NCBI GenBank assembly: GCA_035525495.1
Contig: DATLED010000062.1
Coordinates: forward strand, 1-64,000
Direction: 5' to 3'
DNA from: DATLED01 sp035525495
GTDB lineage: Bacteria > Actinomycetota > Acidimicrobiia > Acidimicrobiales > CADCTF01
DNA length: 64,000 nucleotides
Part shown: in pieces, positions 1 to 7,987 of the stretch
Layout: every line of letters starts with the position of its first letter
Numbering within the stretch: position 1 is the stretch's first letter
Translations under genes and position numbers: made by a program
The notes under the pieces: generated by a model
The model's input: only the letters and a program-made list of their open reading frames with translations
The model's database searches: none
Told to the model about the DNA's origin: nothing

Positions 1-591
1 GCCACCCTGATCCCGAAACAGCTCGAGCGCGGTGCGGAGCTTCGTGACGCCGCGCCTTCCCTTCCCGCCGTGCACCGCCAGGTAGGCGTCGAGCTTCGTC
101 TCGGACGTCAATCGGAGGCGGATCGCCGAGGCCGTCGCCTTCTCGATCACCACGAGCGGGCAGACGGCCCCGGACTCGAGCAACGACCGCTCGACGCCGG
201 TCGTCGGGATGCCACCGAGCAGGACCGGCGTCTCCACGCGGCGGCTCCGGTGCACGATCACCCCGTCGACGAGCGCGGGACCGGAGTGGGGCGCCACGAT
301 CTCGACGGGTGCTGCGGCGATGCCGCTCATGCCCCAGCGCAGGATCGCGGCGCGAAGCCCCACCTGGGCGAACGGTCCGGCCGCCGCGACCGCCGCTCGG
401 AGCTGTTGCGCCCACGTGGGTGGAGCAGAGCCGAGCAGGTAGACCCCGGCCTGGACCGGCTGCCACAGCCCACGCTGGACGCGATCCGCGATGAGGCGAT
501 CGGTGCCGCCGGCATGCAGCACCTCGCCGCGGCTCAGGAGGTTGTCGTTCCGACGCGCGATGGCGTCGAGGAGCTGATCGATGTGGGACAT
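1..591 (-). CDS. AbiEi-like type IV antitoxin/DUF559-type protein, N-terminal part (3' end outside window)
   Basis: The reading frame begins at ATG 591 on the minus strand (a GTG lies directly before it) and stays open for 197 codons to the window edge. The N-terminus (MSHIDQLLDAIARRND, then GEVLHAGGT, RVQRGLWQPVQAGVYLL) has the winged-helix pattern of AbiEi-type antitoxin domains, which in many actinobacterial proteins precede a DUF559/Vsr-like nuclease-fold domain. The C-terminal domain, which would settle the family, is beyond the window. No good Shine-Dalgarno site is visible. A similar N-terminal fold precedes the Fic domain at 51235. Function as antitoxin or regulator is inference. Confidence 0.6.
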   Translation of the reverse strand, partial: MSHIDQLLDAIARRNDNLLSRGEVLHAGGTDRLIADRVQRGLWQPVQAGVYLLGSAPPTWAQQLRAAVAAAGPFAQVGLRAAILRWGMSGIAAAPVEIVAPHSGPALVDGVIVHRSRRVETPVLLGGIPTTGVERSLLESGAVCPLVVIEKATASAIRLRLTSETKLDAYLAVHGGKGRRGVTKLRTALELFRDQGG

Positions 592-628
592 CACCGAGCA
601 TCTCGTCTGGGTGCGACAGAAATGTTCT

Positions 629-667
629 GGGTCGGGATTTGCACCTACCACGTGCAAATCGCGACCC
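629..667 (-). terminator. Strong hairpin between nei2-like gene and AbiEi-like gene
   Basis: Inverted repeat: GGGTCG plus GATTTGCAC (629-634, 636-644) pairs with GTGCAAATC plus CGACCC (652-660, 662-667), with one G/G mismatch and a 7-nt loop. It lies 19 nt after the stop of the upstream minus-strand glycosylase gene and before the start at 591. A terminator is likely; an operator for the AbiEi-like gene is the alternative. No U-tract follows. Confidence 0.55.
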
Positions 668-685
668 GAAACGATTCGGCGACGC

Positions 686-1483
686 TCAGCGGGGGGGGGG
701 TTGGCAGGTCTCGCAGGCGTAGGCCCAGCGGCCGGAGAGGTCCCAGCGGCGGACCTCGGTGCCGCAGGCCCGGCAGTGGTCCTGCTTGTAGACCCACAGC
801 GCCTCCCGGCGCTTGATCGACGACCGACGGCGGCCCAGCAGCTTGGGGTCGACGGTGATGATGACCTGGTCCTTGACCCCGTGGCGCAACCAGCCCACGA
901 GCAGCTTCCACATCGAATCGAACTGTTCCCGGGTCACCTCGGAGGACGGCACCATCGGGTGCAGCCCCACGACGTTCAGCACCTCGGCTCGGTACACGTT
1001 GCCCACGCCGGCCAGCACGGACTGGTCCATCAGGGACGCGCCGATCGGGGTCCGGCGCCGCTGCAGCTTCTCGAACGCCAGCGAAGGACGCGCATCACGG
1101 CGCAGGGGGTCCGGACCCAGCCGAGCGAAGATCGCCTCCCGCGTCGACGGGTCGATCAGCGCGCACTCCGTCGCTCCGACGAGGTCGACCGTCGCGTCGA
1201 GCCCGGACAACCGCATGCGCACCGTTGCGCGAGGCGCCGGCGGGGGCGGGTCGAACCGCGTGAAGCCGCCGAACAACCCGAGGTGCACGTGGACGAGGTC
1301 GCCCCCGCCGAGGTCGTAGAACAGGTGCTTCCCGTTGGCCTCGACGTCGACCAGAACCCGCTCGTCCAACCGTCGAGCCTCGGCGGCGAAGCGCCCTTGC
1401 GGCGATGACACCGACACCACCCGCCCCGCGAACAGCCCGCGGTGGTCCAGGGCGAGTCGGTGGATCGTGTGGCCTTCGGGCAT
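686..1483 (-). CDS. nei2: Endonuclease VIII-type DNA glycosylase (Fpg/Nei family)
   Basis: A bifunctional DNA glycosylase/AP lyase that removes oxidised bases in base excision repair. The 265-aa protein starts MPEGHTIHR, which supplies the catalytic Pro2 and Glu3 and the PEG (not PEL) signature of Nei-type enzymes. It ends with a zinc finger (HCRACG ... CETCQ, about residues 234-262). The mid-region MDQSVLAGVGNVYRAEVL is the helix-two-turns-helix DNA-binding motif. The frame is open far upstream, but the PEG start at 1483 is certain because Pro must follow the initiator Met. Divergent from the kinase gene, 57 bp apart. The closest known equivalents are mycobacterial Nei2 proteins. Confidence 0.9.
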   Translation of the reverse strand: MPEGHTIHRLALDHRGLFAGRVVSVSSPQGRFAAEARRLDERVLVDVEANGKHLFYDLGGGDLVHVHLGLFGGFTRFDPPPPAPRATVRMRLSGLDATVDLVGATECALIDPSTREAIFARLGPDPLRRDARPSLAFEKLQRRRTPIGASLMDQSVLAGVGNVYRAEVLNVVGLHPMVPSSEVTREQFDSMWKLLVGWLRHGVKDQVIITVDPKLLGRRRSSIKRREALWVYKQDHCRACGTEVRRWDLSGRWAYACETCQPPPR

Positions 1484-1540
1484 GGAGTCACGAGTGTGGA
1501 CCCGGGTGACGCGTTGTCCCGAATCGGGTAGGAGCGCCCC

Positions 1541-3136
1541 GTGGCGACCGAATCGGTGACGATCCAACCCGTCGGGGGCAGGTACGAGTTGCGGGAGCTC
1601 CTCGGCCGCGGCGGCATGGGCTCGGTCTGGCGAGGCGAGGACCTCCTCCTCCAGCGTCCCGTCGCCGTCAAGCGGGTCGAGCTCCCCGTCCACCTCCCAC
1701 CCGGCGAACGGGAGGCCCTCCGCCAGCGCGTCCTCCGCGAGGCGCGGGCCGCCGCCCGCGTCGGCCATCCCCGCCTCGTCACGATCTTCGACGTCGTCGA
1801 GGAGGAGGGGACGGTGTTCCTGGTGCAGGAGCTCGTCGACGCGCCCACGCTCAAACAGCTCGTCACCGAACACGGTCCCTTCAGCCCGGCCGAGGTGGCC
1901 CGGATCGGCGCGCAGCTGGCCGACGGACTGGCCGCGGCCCACGCCGGCGGCGTCGTCCATCGCGACGAGAAGCCGAGCAACGTGATGGTCCGGGAGGACG
2001 GCAGCGTCAAGCTCGCCGACTTCGGGATCGCCTCCGTCTCCGGCGACCCCCAGCTCACGGCCACCGGCGTGGTCATCGGGTCGCCCGCCTACATGGCCCC
2101 CGAACAGGCCACTGGCCACCGAGTCACTGCGGCCGCGGATGTCTGGTCCCTCGGGGCCACCCTCTACTTCGCCGTGGAAGGTGCGCAGCCGTTCGGCAAG
2201 TCGGACACGCTCTCGACGCTCACCGCCGTCGTCCACGAGCCGCCCCGTCCCACGCAGCGCGCCGGCGCCCTCGCCGCGGTGCTCGGGAGCCTCCTCGACA
2301 AGGACGCCGAAACGCGTCCGACGATCACCGAGGCCGCCCGGCTCCTCGACGGCGTGCCCGCCGAAGCGGACGAGACCGCCACGGCGGCGATGACCGAGGC
2401 CACTGTGGCCGCCCACCGGATGGTCGAGGAGCGGGACCAACGGGTGGACCCATCGGCCTCCGAGGATCGTCGGCGCTTCCCCCTCGGGGCGGTCGCCGCG
2501 CTCCTCGTGTTCCTTCTCGTCGGCGGGCTCGTTCTCGCCGCCCTCCTCGGGAACCGCAAGGACACCGGGCGCGACGCCGTCGGCGCCTCGGGCGATCCGA
2601 CGACGACCACCGACGCACCGACCACCGCCGAACCGATGGCGACGACGGCCACGACGGTCGCGGCCACCACCGATGCCAAGGAGGCGGTCCCCGCGGGTTG
2701 GCAGACGTATGCCGACGACCGCACCGGCTATCGACTCGCCTATCCCGCCGGCTGGAAGCCCACCACGCGCAGCGGCAACCGCACCGACTTCGTCGACCCG
2801 TCCACCGGCACCTACCTCCGCGTCGACTGGACCGACACCCCGGGGGACTCGGCGCAAGCGGACTGGGAGCGCCAGTCGGGCGCGTTCGGAAAGACCCACG
2901 CCGGCTACCACGAGATCGGCATCCACGCGACGAACTTCGCGGGCAGCAGCAACGCCTCGCTCTGGGAGTACACGTACACCGCCGGTGGCGCCACCCTCCA
3001 CGCGTACGACCTCGGTTTCGTCCTCCCGAACCGGGCGTACGGGTTCGCCCTCAACCTTCAGACCCGCGAGGACCGGTGGGCGGCCACCCAGGGCACGTGG
3101 GAGCAGCTGAAGGCAGGGTTCGTTCCGCCGCAGTAA
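1541..3136 (+). CDS. Membrane Ser/Thr protein kinase with extracytoplasmic C-terminal domain
   Basis: Eukaryotic-type protein kinase of 531 aa starting at GTG 1541. The glycine loop GRGGMG, the VAVK lysine (K44), the catalytic loop HRDEKPSN (H140-N147) and DFG (D159) are visible. The catalytic loop has Glu where Leu/Ile is normal after HRD. After the kinase domain comes a transmembrane segment (about 310-336), a Thr-rich linker and a roughly 130-aa external domain resembling the small secreted domains that follow actinobacterial kinases. There are no PASTA repeats. It probably senses an outside signal and phosphorylates cytoplasmic targets. The neighbours do not identify a partner. Confidence 0.9.
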   Translation: MATESVTIQPVGGRYELRELLGRGGMGSVWRGEDLLLQRPVAVKRVELPVHLPPGEREALRQRVLREARAAARVGHPRLVTIFDVVEEEGTVFLVQELVDAPTLKQLVTEHGPFSPAEVARIGAQLADGLAAAHAGGVVHRDEKPSNVMVREDGSVKLADFGIASVSGDPQLTATGVVIGSPAYMAPEQATGHRVTAAADVWSLGATLYFAVEGAQPFGKSDTLSTLTAVVHEPPRPTQRAGALAAVLGSLLDKDAETRPTITEAARLLDGVPAEADETATAAMTEATVAAHRMVEERDQRVDPSASEDRRRFPLGAVAALLVFLLVGGLVLAALLGNRKDTGRDAVGASGDPTTTTDAPTTAEPMATTATTVAATTDAKEAVPAGWQTYADDRTGYRLAYPAGWKPTTRSGNRTDFVDPSTGTYLRVDWTDTPGDSAQADWERQSGAFGKTHAGYHEIGIHATNFAGSSNASLWEYTYTAGGATLHAYDLGFVLPNRAYGFALNLQTREDRWAATQGTWEQLKAGFVPPQ

Positions 3137-3140
3137 GGCG

Positions 3141-3146
3141 TAGGGT
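3141..3146 (+). promoter_or_regulatory. TAGGGT -10 box of a leaderless promoter
   Basis: TAGGGT ends 6 nt before the ATG at 3153, with no Shine-Dalgarno between. This is the spacing expected if transcription starts at the start codon. Confidence 0.5.
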
Positions 3147-3152
3147 CGGGCC

Positions 3153-5177
3153 ATGCCCCGCCGGTACGACTACAGCCGCTGGGACGGGACGCAGGTCGGC
3201 TTCGAGCTCGACGCCGACGACATCCTGGCCGAGCTGACGAACGACATCCTCTACAACGGGGACGTCAACAGCGCCCTCCGGCGGATGATGCAGCAAGGGT
3301 TCCGCGATCAGAACGACCAGCGCGTCCAGGGCATGCGCGAGCTCCTCGAGAAGCTTCGCCGTCGGCGCCGCGACCAGCTCGAGCAGTACGACCTCGGGGG
3401 CGCGTACGACGACATCGCGCAGGAGCTCCGGGAGGTCGTCGAACAGGAACGAGCGTCCCTCGACGAGCTGCAACAGGAGGCCAAGGACTCCGGCGACGCA
3501 CGTCGCCAGGAGATCACCGACGAGGTTGCGAACGAGCGCCGCATGCAGCTCGACTTCCTACCGCCCGATCTCGCCGGACAGGTGAAGGCGCTGCAGGATT
3601 ACGAGTTCACCAGCAGCGAGGCCAGAGAGCGATTCGACGAGCTCCTCGACCAGCTGCGGTCCCAGCTGATGCAGAGCCAGTTCAACCAGATGGCGGGCGC
3701 GCTCCAGAACATGGACGAAGCGCAGATGCAGCGCATGAAGGACATGATGAGCGACCTGAACCAGCTCCTCGAGATGCGCGAGGCGGGACAGGACACCGAC
3801 CAGAAGTTCCGTGAGTTCATGGAGCGCTTCGGCGACTTCTTCCCCGACAACCCGCAGAACCTCGAGGAGCTCCTCGAGTCCATGGCCCAGCAGATGGCGG
3901 CGGCCCAGGCGATGATGAACTCGATGACGCCGGAACAGCGTCAGCAACTGCAGTCGCTGATGAACCAGCTCCTGGAGGACATGGACCTCCGCTGGCAGAT
4001 GGACCGGCTCAGCCAGAACCTGCAGCAGGCCTTTCCTCAGGCCGGCTGGGACAAGCGGTACAACTTCAGCGGTCAGGATCCGCTGAACATGGCCGAGGGC
4101 GCGCAGCTCATGAACGAGCTCGGCGACATCGACCAGCTCGAGAACCTGTTGCGCCAAGCGACGAATCCCGGCGCGCTGGCCGACGTCGACGTCGACCGCG
4201 CGCGGGAACTGCTCGGGGACGACGGCGCCCGTTCGCTCGAGCGCCTCGCGCAGCTGGCGAAGCAGCTCGAAGAGGCCGGACTGATCGAGAACAAGGAAGG
4301 CCGGCTCGAGCTCACGCCGCGGGGCATGCGCAAGATCGGCCAGAACGCGCTCAGCGACCTGTTCTCGAAGCTCACCAAGGACAAGATGGGTCGCCACCAG
4401 ATCGATCCCCACGGCGTCGGTCACGAGCGTTCGTATGAGACCAAGCCCTACGAGTTCGGCGACCCGTTCAACCTCCACATCGAGAAGACGGTGCGCAACG
4501 CCATCGCCCGCAGCGGCGGGGGAACGCCCGTCCACCTGCAGCCCGACGACTTCGAGATCGAACGCACCGAGACGCTCACCCGCACGTCGACCGTCCTCAT
4601 GCTCGACCTGTCGCTGTCGATGCCGATGCGCGACAACTTCCTCGCCGCAAAGAAGGTGGCGATGGCACTGCACTCACTGATCTCCTCGCAGTACCCGCGC
4701 GACTTCCTGGGCATCGTGGGCTTCAGCGAAGTGGCCAGGGAGCTCAAGCCGGAGCAGCTGCCAGAGGTCTCGTGGGACTTCGTCTACGGGACGAACATGC
4801 AGCACGGCTTCCAGATCTCCCGCCGCCTCCTCGGCCGCCAGACGGGCACGAAGCAGATCATCATGATCACCGACGGCGAGCCAACCGCCCACATCATGAG
4901 CAACGGCGAGGTCTTCTTCAACTACCCCCCCGTGCGCGAGACGGTCGACGCCACGCTGGCCGAGGTCAACAAGCTGACGCGGGACGGCATCAAGATCAAC
5001 ACGTTCATGCTCGATGCCACGTCGTACCTCCGGGACTTCATCGAGAAGCTGACGCGCATGAACGGCGGCCGGGCGTTCTTCACCACGCCGGAGAACCTCG
5101 GCGACTACGTCCTCGTCGACTTCATCGAGCACAAGCGAGCCCTCCGCACCGGCCGCGGCGGCCGCCGAGCCGGCTGA
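3153..5177 (+). CDS. VWA-domain protein (CoxE/magnesium-chelatase-subunit-like)
   Basis: A 674-aa cytoplasmic protein. The N-terminal two-thirds is glutamine-, leucine- and charge-rich helical sequence (about 40-330) with coiled-coil character and no signal peptide. The C-terminal von Willebrand A domain (about 475-650) has an intact MIDAS motif (DLSLS, then ITDGEPTAH). Proteins of this build usually work with a MoxR/ChlI-type AAA+ ATPase, but none is adjacent. ATG 3153 is preceded by a TAGGGT box, and no Shine-Dalgarno is present. Function unknown; metal-dependent protein binding is a reasonable inference from the MIDAS. Confidence 0.8.
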   Translation: MPRRYDYSRWDGTQVGFELDADDILAELTNDILYNGDVNSALRRMMQQGFRDQNDQRVQGMRELLEKLRRRRRDQLEQYDLGGAYDDIAQELREVVEQERASLDELQQEAKDSGDARRQEITDEVANERRMQLDFLPPDLAGQVKALQDYEFTSSEARERFDELLDQLRSQLMQSQFNQMAGALQNMDEAQMQRMKDMMSDLNQLLEMREAGQDTDQKFREFMERFGDFFPDNPQNLEELLESMAQQMAAAQAMMNSMTPEQRQQLQSLMNQLLEDMDLRWQMDRLSQNLQQAFPQAGWDKRYNFSGQDPLNMAEGAQLMNELGDIDQLENLLRQATNPGALADVDVDRARELLGDDGARSLERLAQLAKQLEEAGLIENKEGRLELTPRGMRKIGQNALSDLFSKLTKDKMGRHQIDPHGVGHERSYETKPYEFGDPFNLHIEKTVRNAIARSGGGTPVHLQPDDFEIERTETLTRTSTVLMLDLSLSMPMRDNFLAAKKVAMALHSLISSQYPRDFLGIVGFSEVARELKPEQLPEVSWDFVYGTNMQHGFQISRRLLGRQTGTKQIIMITDGEPTAHIMSNGEVFFNYPPVRETVDATLAEVNKLTRDGIKINTFMLDATSYLRDFIEKLTRMNGGRAFFTTPENLGDYVLVDFIEHKRALRTGRGGRRAG

Positions 5178-5183
5178 GTCATC

Positions 5184-5215
5184 GGTCTCGCGCTGCGGCG
5201 CCGCAGAGCGAGACC
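5184..5215. terminator. Bidirectional terminator hairpin between convergent genes
   Basis: GGTCTCGC (5184-5191) pairs with GCGAGACC (5208-5215), and after one mismatch CTGCG pairs with CGCAG around a GCGC loop. It lies between the VWA stop (5177) and the GNAT stop (5219) and can serve both genes. Confidence 0.65.
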
Positions 5216-5218
5216 GTG

Positions 5219-5641
5219 TTACGTCTCTTCGGCGAGGGGGAGGAGGGCGCGGCGGTTGCGGCGGATCATCGCCGTGGTCGCCGTCATGCCGAGCTTCTCG
5301 TAGAACGGACGGACTTCGTCCTCGCACGCGAGGTCGACCATGTAGAGGTGCTTGAGCTGGTCGAGCAGCACGTTCATCAGCTCCGTGCCGATGCCGCGCT
5401 CGTGCCAGCCGGGAAGCACCTCCACGAGCGGGATGTAGGCCGCCAGCAGACCGTCGGACACCGCGGTCGCGAACCCGACGACGCGGTCGCCGGACGTGTC
5501 GACGGCGATGGCGCAGCGGTAGGCGCGCTCGAGGTGCTCGAGCAACGTCGACGCGGAAGGGCGCACCTCCCATCCCACGAAGAACCCGTCGAGCTGGTCC
5601 CAGCGCAGTTCGGTCGCCGTCGTCCGGTACTCGATGCGCAC
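5219..5641 (-). CDS. GNAT-family N-acetyltransferase
   Basis: About 140 aa from GTG 5641, where homology to the fold begins (VRIEYRTTATELRW); in-frame GTG 5692 or TTG 5698 would add up to 19 residues. The acetyl-CoA site pattern is present (VEVLPGWHERGIGTELM, the V-x-P-x-x-x-x-x-G-I-G-x-E form), followed by the late FYEKLGM strand-helix typical of GNAT enzymes. Substrate cannot be predicted. Convergent with the VWA gene through a shared hairpin. Confidence 0.8.
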   Translation of the reverse strand: MRIEYRTTATELRWDQLDGFFVGWEVRPSASTLLEHLERAYRCAIAVDTSGDRVVGFATAVSDGLLAAYIPLVEVLPGWHERGIGTELMNVLLDQLKHLYMVDLACEDEVRPFYEKLGMTATTAMIRRNRRALLPLAEET

Positions 5642-5719
5642 GGCGGTGAACGGTACTTCCTCGGGATTTCCGCAACTTCCACTTGCGTCCACGGCCAAAG
5701 CAGGGGATGATCACACCGT

Positions 5720-5729
5720 TGTAATTACA
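5720..5729. promoter_or_regulatory. Palindrome in the whiB promoter region
   Basis: TGTAATTACA is a perfect 10-bp palindrome in an AT-rich patch 33 bp before the whiB start. A regulator-binding site is possible but unproven. Confidence 0.35.
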
Positions 5730-5762
5730 TCGGTGCTATAGCCGATCGAGGGGAGGCCACCG

Positions 5763-6050
5763 ATGGAGCTGTCGCTGCACAAGTTCCTGCAGGAAGACCG
5801 AGGCTGGCAGCTGCAAGCCAACTGCCTCGGTGTCGATCCCGATCTCTTCTTCCCCGAGCGGGGGGCGTCGACGAGAGAGGCCAAGGAGGTTTGCCGGGGT
5901 TGCGTCGTCCGCGACGACTGCCTCGAGTACGCGCTGGCGAACGGCGAGAAGTTCGGGATCTGGGGTGGGATGAGCGAGCGGGAACGGCGGCGCATCCGCC
6001 GGGCCCGGGCACTGGCCCGCCGCGGCAACAACGGAGCGGCGACGGCCTAG
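5763..6050 (+). CDS. WhiB-family iron-sulphur transcriptional regulator
   Basis: A 95-aa protein with the four cysteines of the WhiB cluster (C21, then the CRGC pair and a later DDCLEY Cys), the GIWGG turn and a basic C-terminal tail (ERERRRIRRARALARR) for DNA contact. The sequence around GVDPDLFFPERG resembles WhiB2-type members. GGGGAGG lies 7 nt before the ATG, so unlike several neighbours it has a normal leader. The upstream stretch 5710-5745 is AT-rich for this genome, contains the palindrome TGTAATTACA (5720-5729) and probably holds the promoter. WhiB proteins sense redox or NO and partner with the principal sigma factor. Confidence 0.92.
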   Translation: MELSLHKFLQEDRGWQLQANCLGVDPDLFFPERGASTREAKEVCRGCVVRDDCLEYALANGEKFGIWGGMSERERRRIRRARALARRGNNGAATA

Positions 6051-6056
6051 CGACCT

Positions 6057-6872
6057 TCAGGTCGTCCGACGTCCCTCCGAGAACCTTCCCCCGTCGAGGC
6101 CCGCCCGTGAGAGGCGGGCCTCGATCGTTGTCGAGGGCGACAGATCGAGCTGCGACCATCGCGACGGCGCGATGGCATGCAACACCCTGGCCGGCACCAG
6201 GCCCACGAGCTCGGCTCGCGCCACCACCGCCCTTGCCGCGACGGCATCGAAGGCAGCATCGGGGCCGGTCGTCCACGGGTCGATGAGGTTGCACGAGACC
6301 TGGACGGCGTCGCCGACCTGGAGCCCGAGCGTTCGCAACGTCGGGCGCCGGACCTCGTTGGCGATGCGCCGGGCGTCGTCGAGACGGGCACCGTCCCGCA
6401 GCCACAGGTTGTAGGCCACGAGGACGGGACGGGCGCCGACGCAGCAGATCCCGGCGCTCGGGTGGCCCTCGACCTCGGTGGTCGCGTGGCGACGCACGTC
6501 CGGCAGGCTCCGCTCCGGCCCGTAGCGGGTGCACGGGACGTCGAGCTCCGTCGTGATCCGCTCGCTCAGGCGGTCCCTCGCGCCGACGGCGTCGTCGATC
6601 GTCGACCGGTCGAGCGGCACGAAGGGCACGACGTCAGCGGCTCCGAGCCGGGGGTGAACGCCGTCGTGGTCGCGCAGGTCGATCCGGGCGATGGCCTCGG
6701 CGACGACCGCGAACGCGGCGGGCTCGACCTCTGGACCGGCGAGGGTGAGGACGCTGCGGTGGTGGTGGGAGTCGGTGTGGACGTCGAGCAAATGATCCCC
6801 GGCGGCCGCGCCGACCGCGGCGACCACGTCGAGGCGGCGACCCTCGCTGATGTTGATCACACACTCCAGCAC
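6057..6872 (-). CDS. Glutamate formimidoyltransferase-like protein
   Basis: A stand-alone formiminotransferase domain of about 271 aa, without the cyclodeaminase domain found in fused FTCD. Family motifs: CVINISEGR at the N-terminus, DSHHHRSVLTLAG, and HPRLGAADVVPFVPL. These enzymes move a formimino (or formyl) group between tetrahydrofolate and glutamate. GTG 6872 gives the family-typical start VLECVINISEG; in-frame GTG 6890 is the alternative and would leave only 3 bp to the divergent gene. No other histidine-degradation genes lie nearby, so the role in histidine catabolism is not supported by context. The 3' end overlaps the whiB terminator. Confidence 0.8.
   Translation of the reverse strand: MLECVINISEGRRLDVVAAVGAAAGDHLLDVHTDSHHHRSVLTLAGPEVEPAAFAVVAEAIARIDLRDHDGVHPRLGAADVVPFVPLDRSTIDDAVGARDRLSERITTELDVPCTRYGPERSLPDVRRHATTEVEGHPSAGICCVGARPVLVAYNLWLRDGARLDDARRIANEVRRPTLRTLGLQVGDAVQVSCNLIDPWTTGPDAAFDAVAARAVVARAELVGLVPARVLHAIAPSRWSQLDLSPSTTIEARLSRAGLDGGRFSEGRRTT
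6094..6124. terminator. Terminator hairpin inside the 3' end of the converging gene
   Basis: Perfect 12-bp stem TCGAGGCCCGCC / GGCGGGCCTCGA with a 7-nt loop, 43 nt after the whiB stop and inside the last codons of the minus-strand formiminotransferase. It can end whiB transcripts although it is coding on the other strand. Confidence 0.6.
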
Positions 6873-6893
6873 CGCCGTACGCTCCCACACGAG

Positions 6894-7784
6894 ATGACGA
6901 TGAAGGTCGGCCTCGCCCTCCCGCAGTTCGACTACGCCGAGCCCAGGGGGCACCTCGCGTGGCCGCTGGTCGTCGACTGGGCGACGCGGGCCGAGGCGGC
7001 CGGCTTCGATTCGGTCTGGCTGGCCGACCACCTCTTCCTCGGCATCGAGAAGTACGGCTGGCCGCCCGGCGAGCACTTCGGGTACGACCCGATCATCGGG
7101 CTCGCCGACCTCGCCCGCCGCACCACCACCGTCGGGCTCGGGATCCTGGTGCTGTGCGCGCAGCTGCGTCCGCCGAAGCTCGTCGTCCGCCAGCTCGAGA
7201 CCCTCCAGGACCTCGCCGGTGGTCGGCTGATCCCTGGTGCCGGCGCGGGCTGGTACGAGCCGGAGTATGCGGCTGCCGGCGTGACCTTCGAACGACCGGG
7301 CGTCCGGCTCCGCCAGCTGGCCGACCTGCTCGACCTCCTCGGTGCATCGGGGCTGCCGAAGCTCGCCGGCGGGCGAGGCGACCGGTTCCTGACCGAGGTG
7401 GTCGCCGGACACGCCGACGCGTGGAACACCGTGTGGGCCTGGACCCCCGAGGCGTGGTCCGAGCGGTCCGCCCTCCTCGACCGCGCCCTCGACGCCGCGG
7501 GGCGCGATCCGTCCGCCGTCGAGCGGTCCCTCGGCCTGTTCACGCTCGTCGGCGAGGACAGGCGCGACGTGGAGCGCCGCTTCGCCGCTCTCGGGGTTCC
7601 CGGAACTTCGTTCGAGGAGTGGAAAGCCGGACGGCTGGTCGGCACCGTAGAAGAGGTGCGCGCGCAGCTGGCACGCTGGGAGTCGCTCGGTGTCTCGACG
7701 TTCATCGCCGGGATGGGAGCGCTACCGTTCTCTGCAACCGACCCCGACGACCTCGCTCTGATGGCGTCGGCCCTTGTCCACTAG
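6894..7784 (+). CDS. Luciferase-like (LLM) F420-dependent oxidoreductase
   Basis: A 296-aa TIM-barrel oxidoreductase of the LLM class. Visible signatures are MKVGLALPQFDYAE at the start, GFDSVWLADHLFLG, the GLGILVLCAQLRPPKLV strand and the GRLIPGAGAGWYEPEY flavin-binding segment. Actinobacterial members with this pattern use coenzyme F420, but the substrate is unknown. ATG 6894 or ATG 6900 can start it. There is no Shine-Dalgarno; a TACGCT box at 6878-6883 suggests a leaderless start. It is divergent from the formiminotransferase, with at most 21 bp between starts. Confidence 0.85.
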   Translation: MTMKVGLALPQFDYAEPRGHLAWPLVVDWATRAEAAGFDSVWLADHLFLGIEKYGWPPGEHFGYDPIIGLADLARRTTTVGLGILVLCAQLRPPKLVVRQLETLQDLAGGRLIPGAGAGWYEPEYAAAGVTFERPGVRLRQLADLLDLLGASGLPKLAGGRGDRFLTEVVAGHADAWNTVWAWTPEAWSERSALLDRALDAAGRDPSAVERSLGLFTLVGEDRRDVERRFAALGVPGTSFEEWKAGRLVGTVEEVRAQLARWESLGVSTFIAGMGALPFSATDPDDLALMASALVH

Positions 7785-7791
7785 GAGTCCC

Positions 7792-7977
7792 ATGTTCGGT
7801 CTCGGCGCCCCCGAGCTCCTCATCATCCTCGTCGTCGTCCTGGTCCTCTTCGGAGGGGCCAAGCTCCCCAAGCTCGCCCGTTCGCTCGGTCAGGCGAAGA
7901 ATGAGTTCGAAGCCGGCACCCGCGAGGGCTCCAAGGACGACGACGTCGAGGTCGCCAAGAAGCGCGACGCCTCCTGA
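7792..7977 (+). CDS. tatA: TatA/TatE twin-arginine translocase subunit
   Basis: A 61-aa protein with one membrane helix (about 5-21, APELLIILVVVLVLFGGAK), the FG hinge, an amphipathic helix (LPKLARSLGQAKNEFEAG) and an acidic/lysine tail. This is the pore-forming component for export of folded Tat substrates. It starts 7 bp after the LLM gene stop with the site TAGGAG and may be cotranscribed with it. tatB and tatC are not in the window. Confidence 0.93.
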   Translation: MFGLGAPELLIILVVVLVLFGGAKLPKLARSLGQAKNEFEAGTREGSKDDDVEVAKKRDAS

Positions 7978-7987
7978 GGACCAGCGA

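Noticed and set aside
686..3154. One 822-aa protein on the minus strand
   Set aside because: Only the last 265 residues (from 1483) are protein-like; the rest is the shadow of the kinase gene. The PEG start of the glycosylase fixes the true N-terminus.
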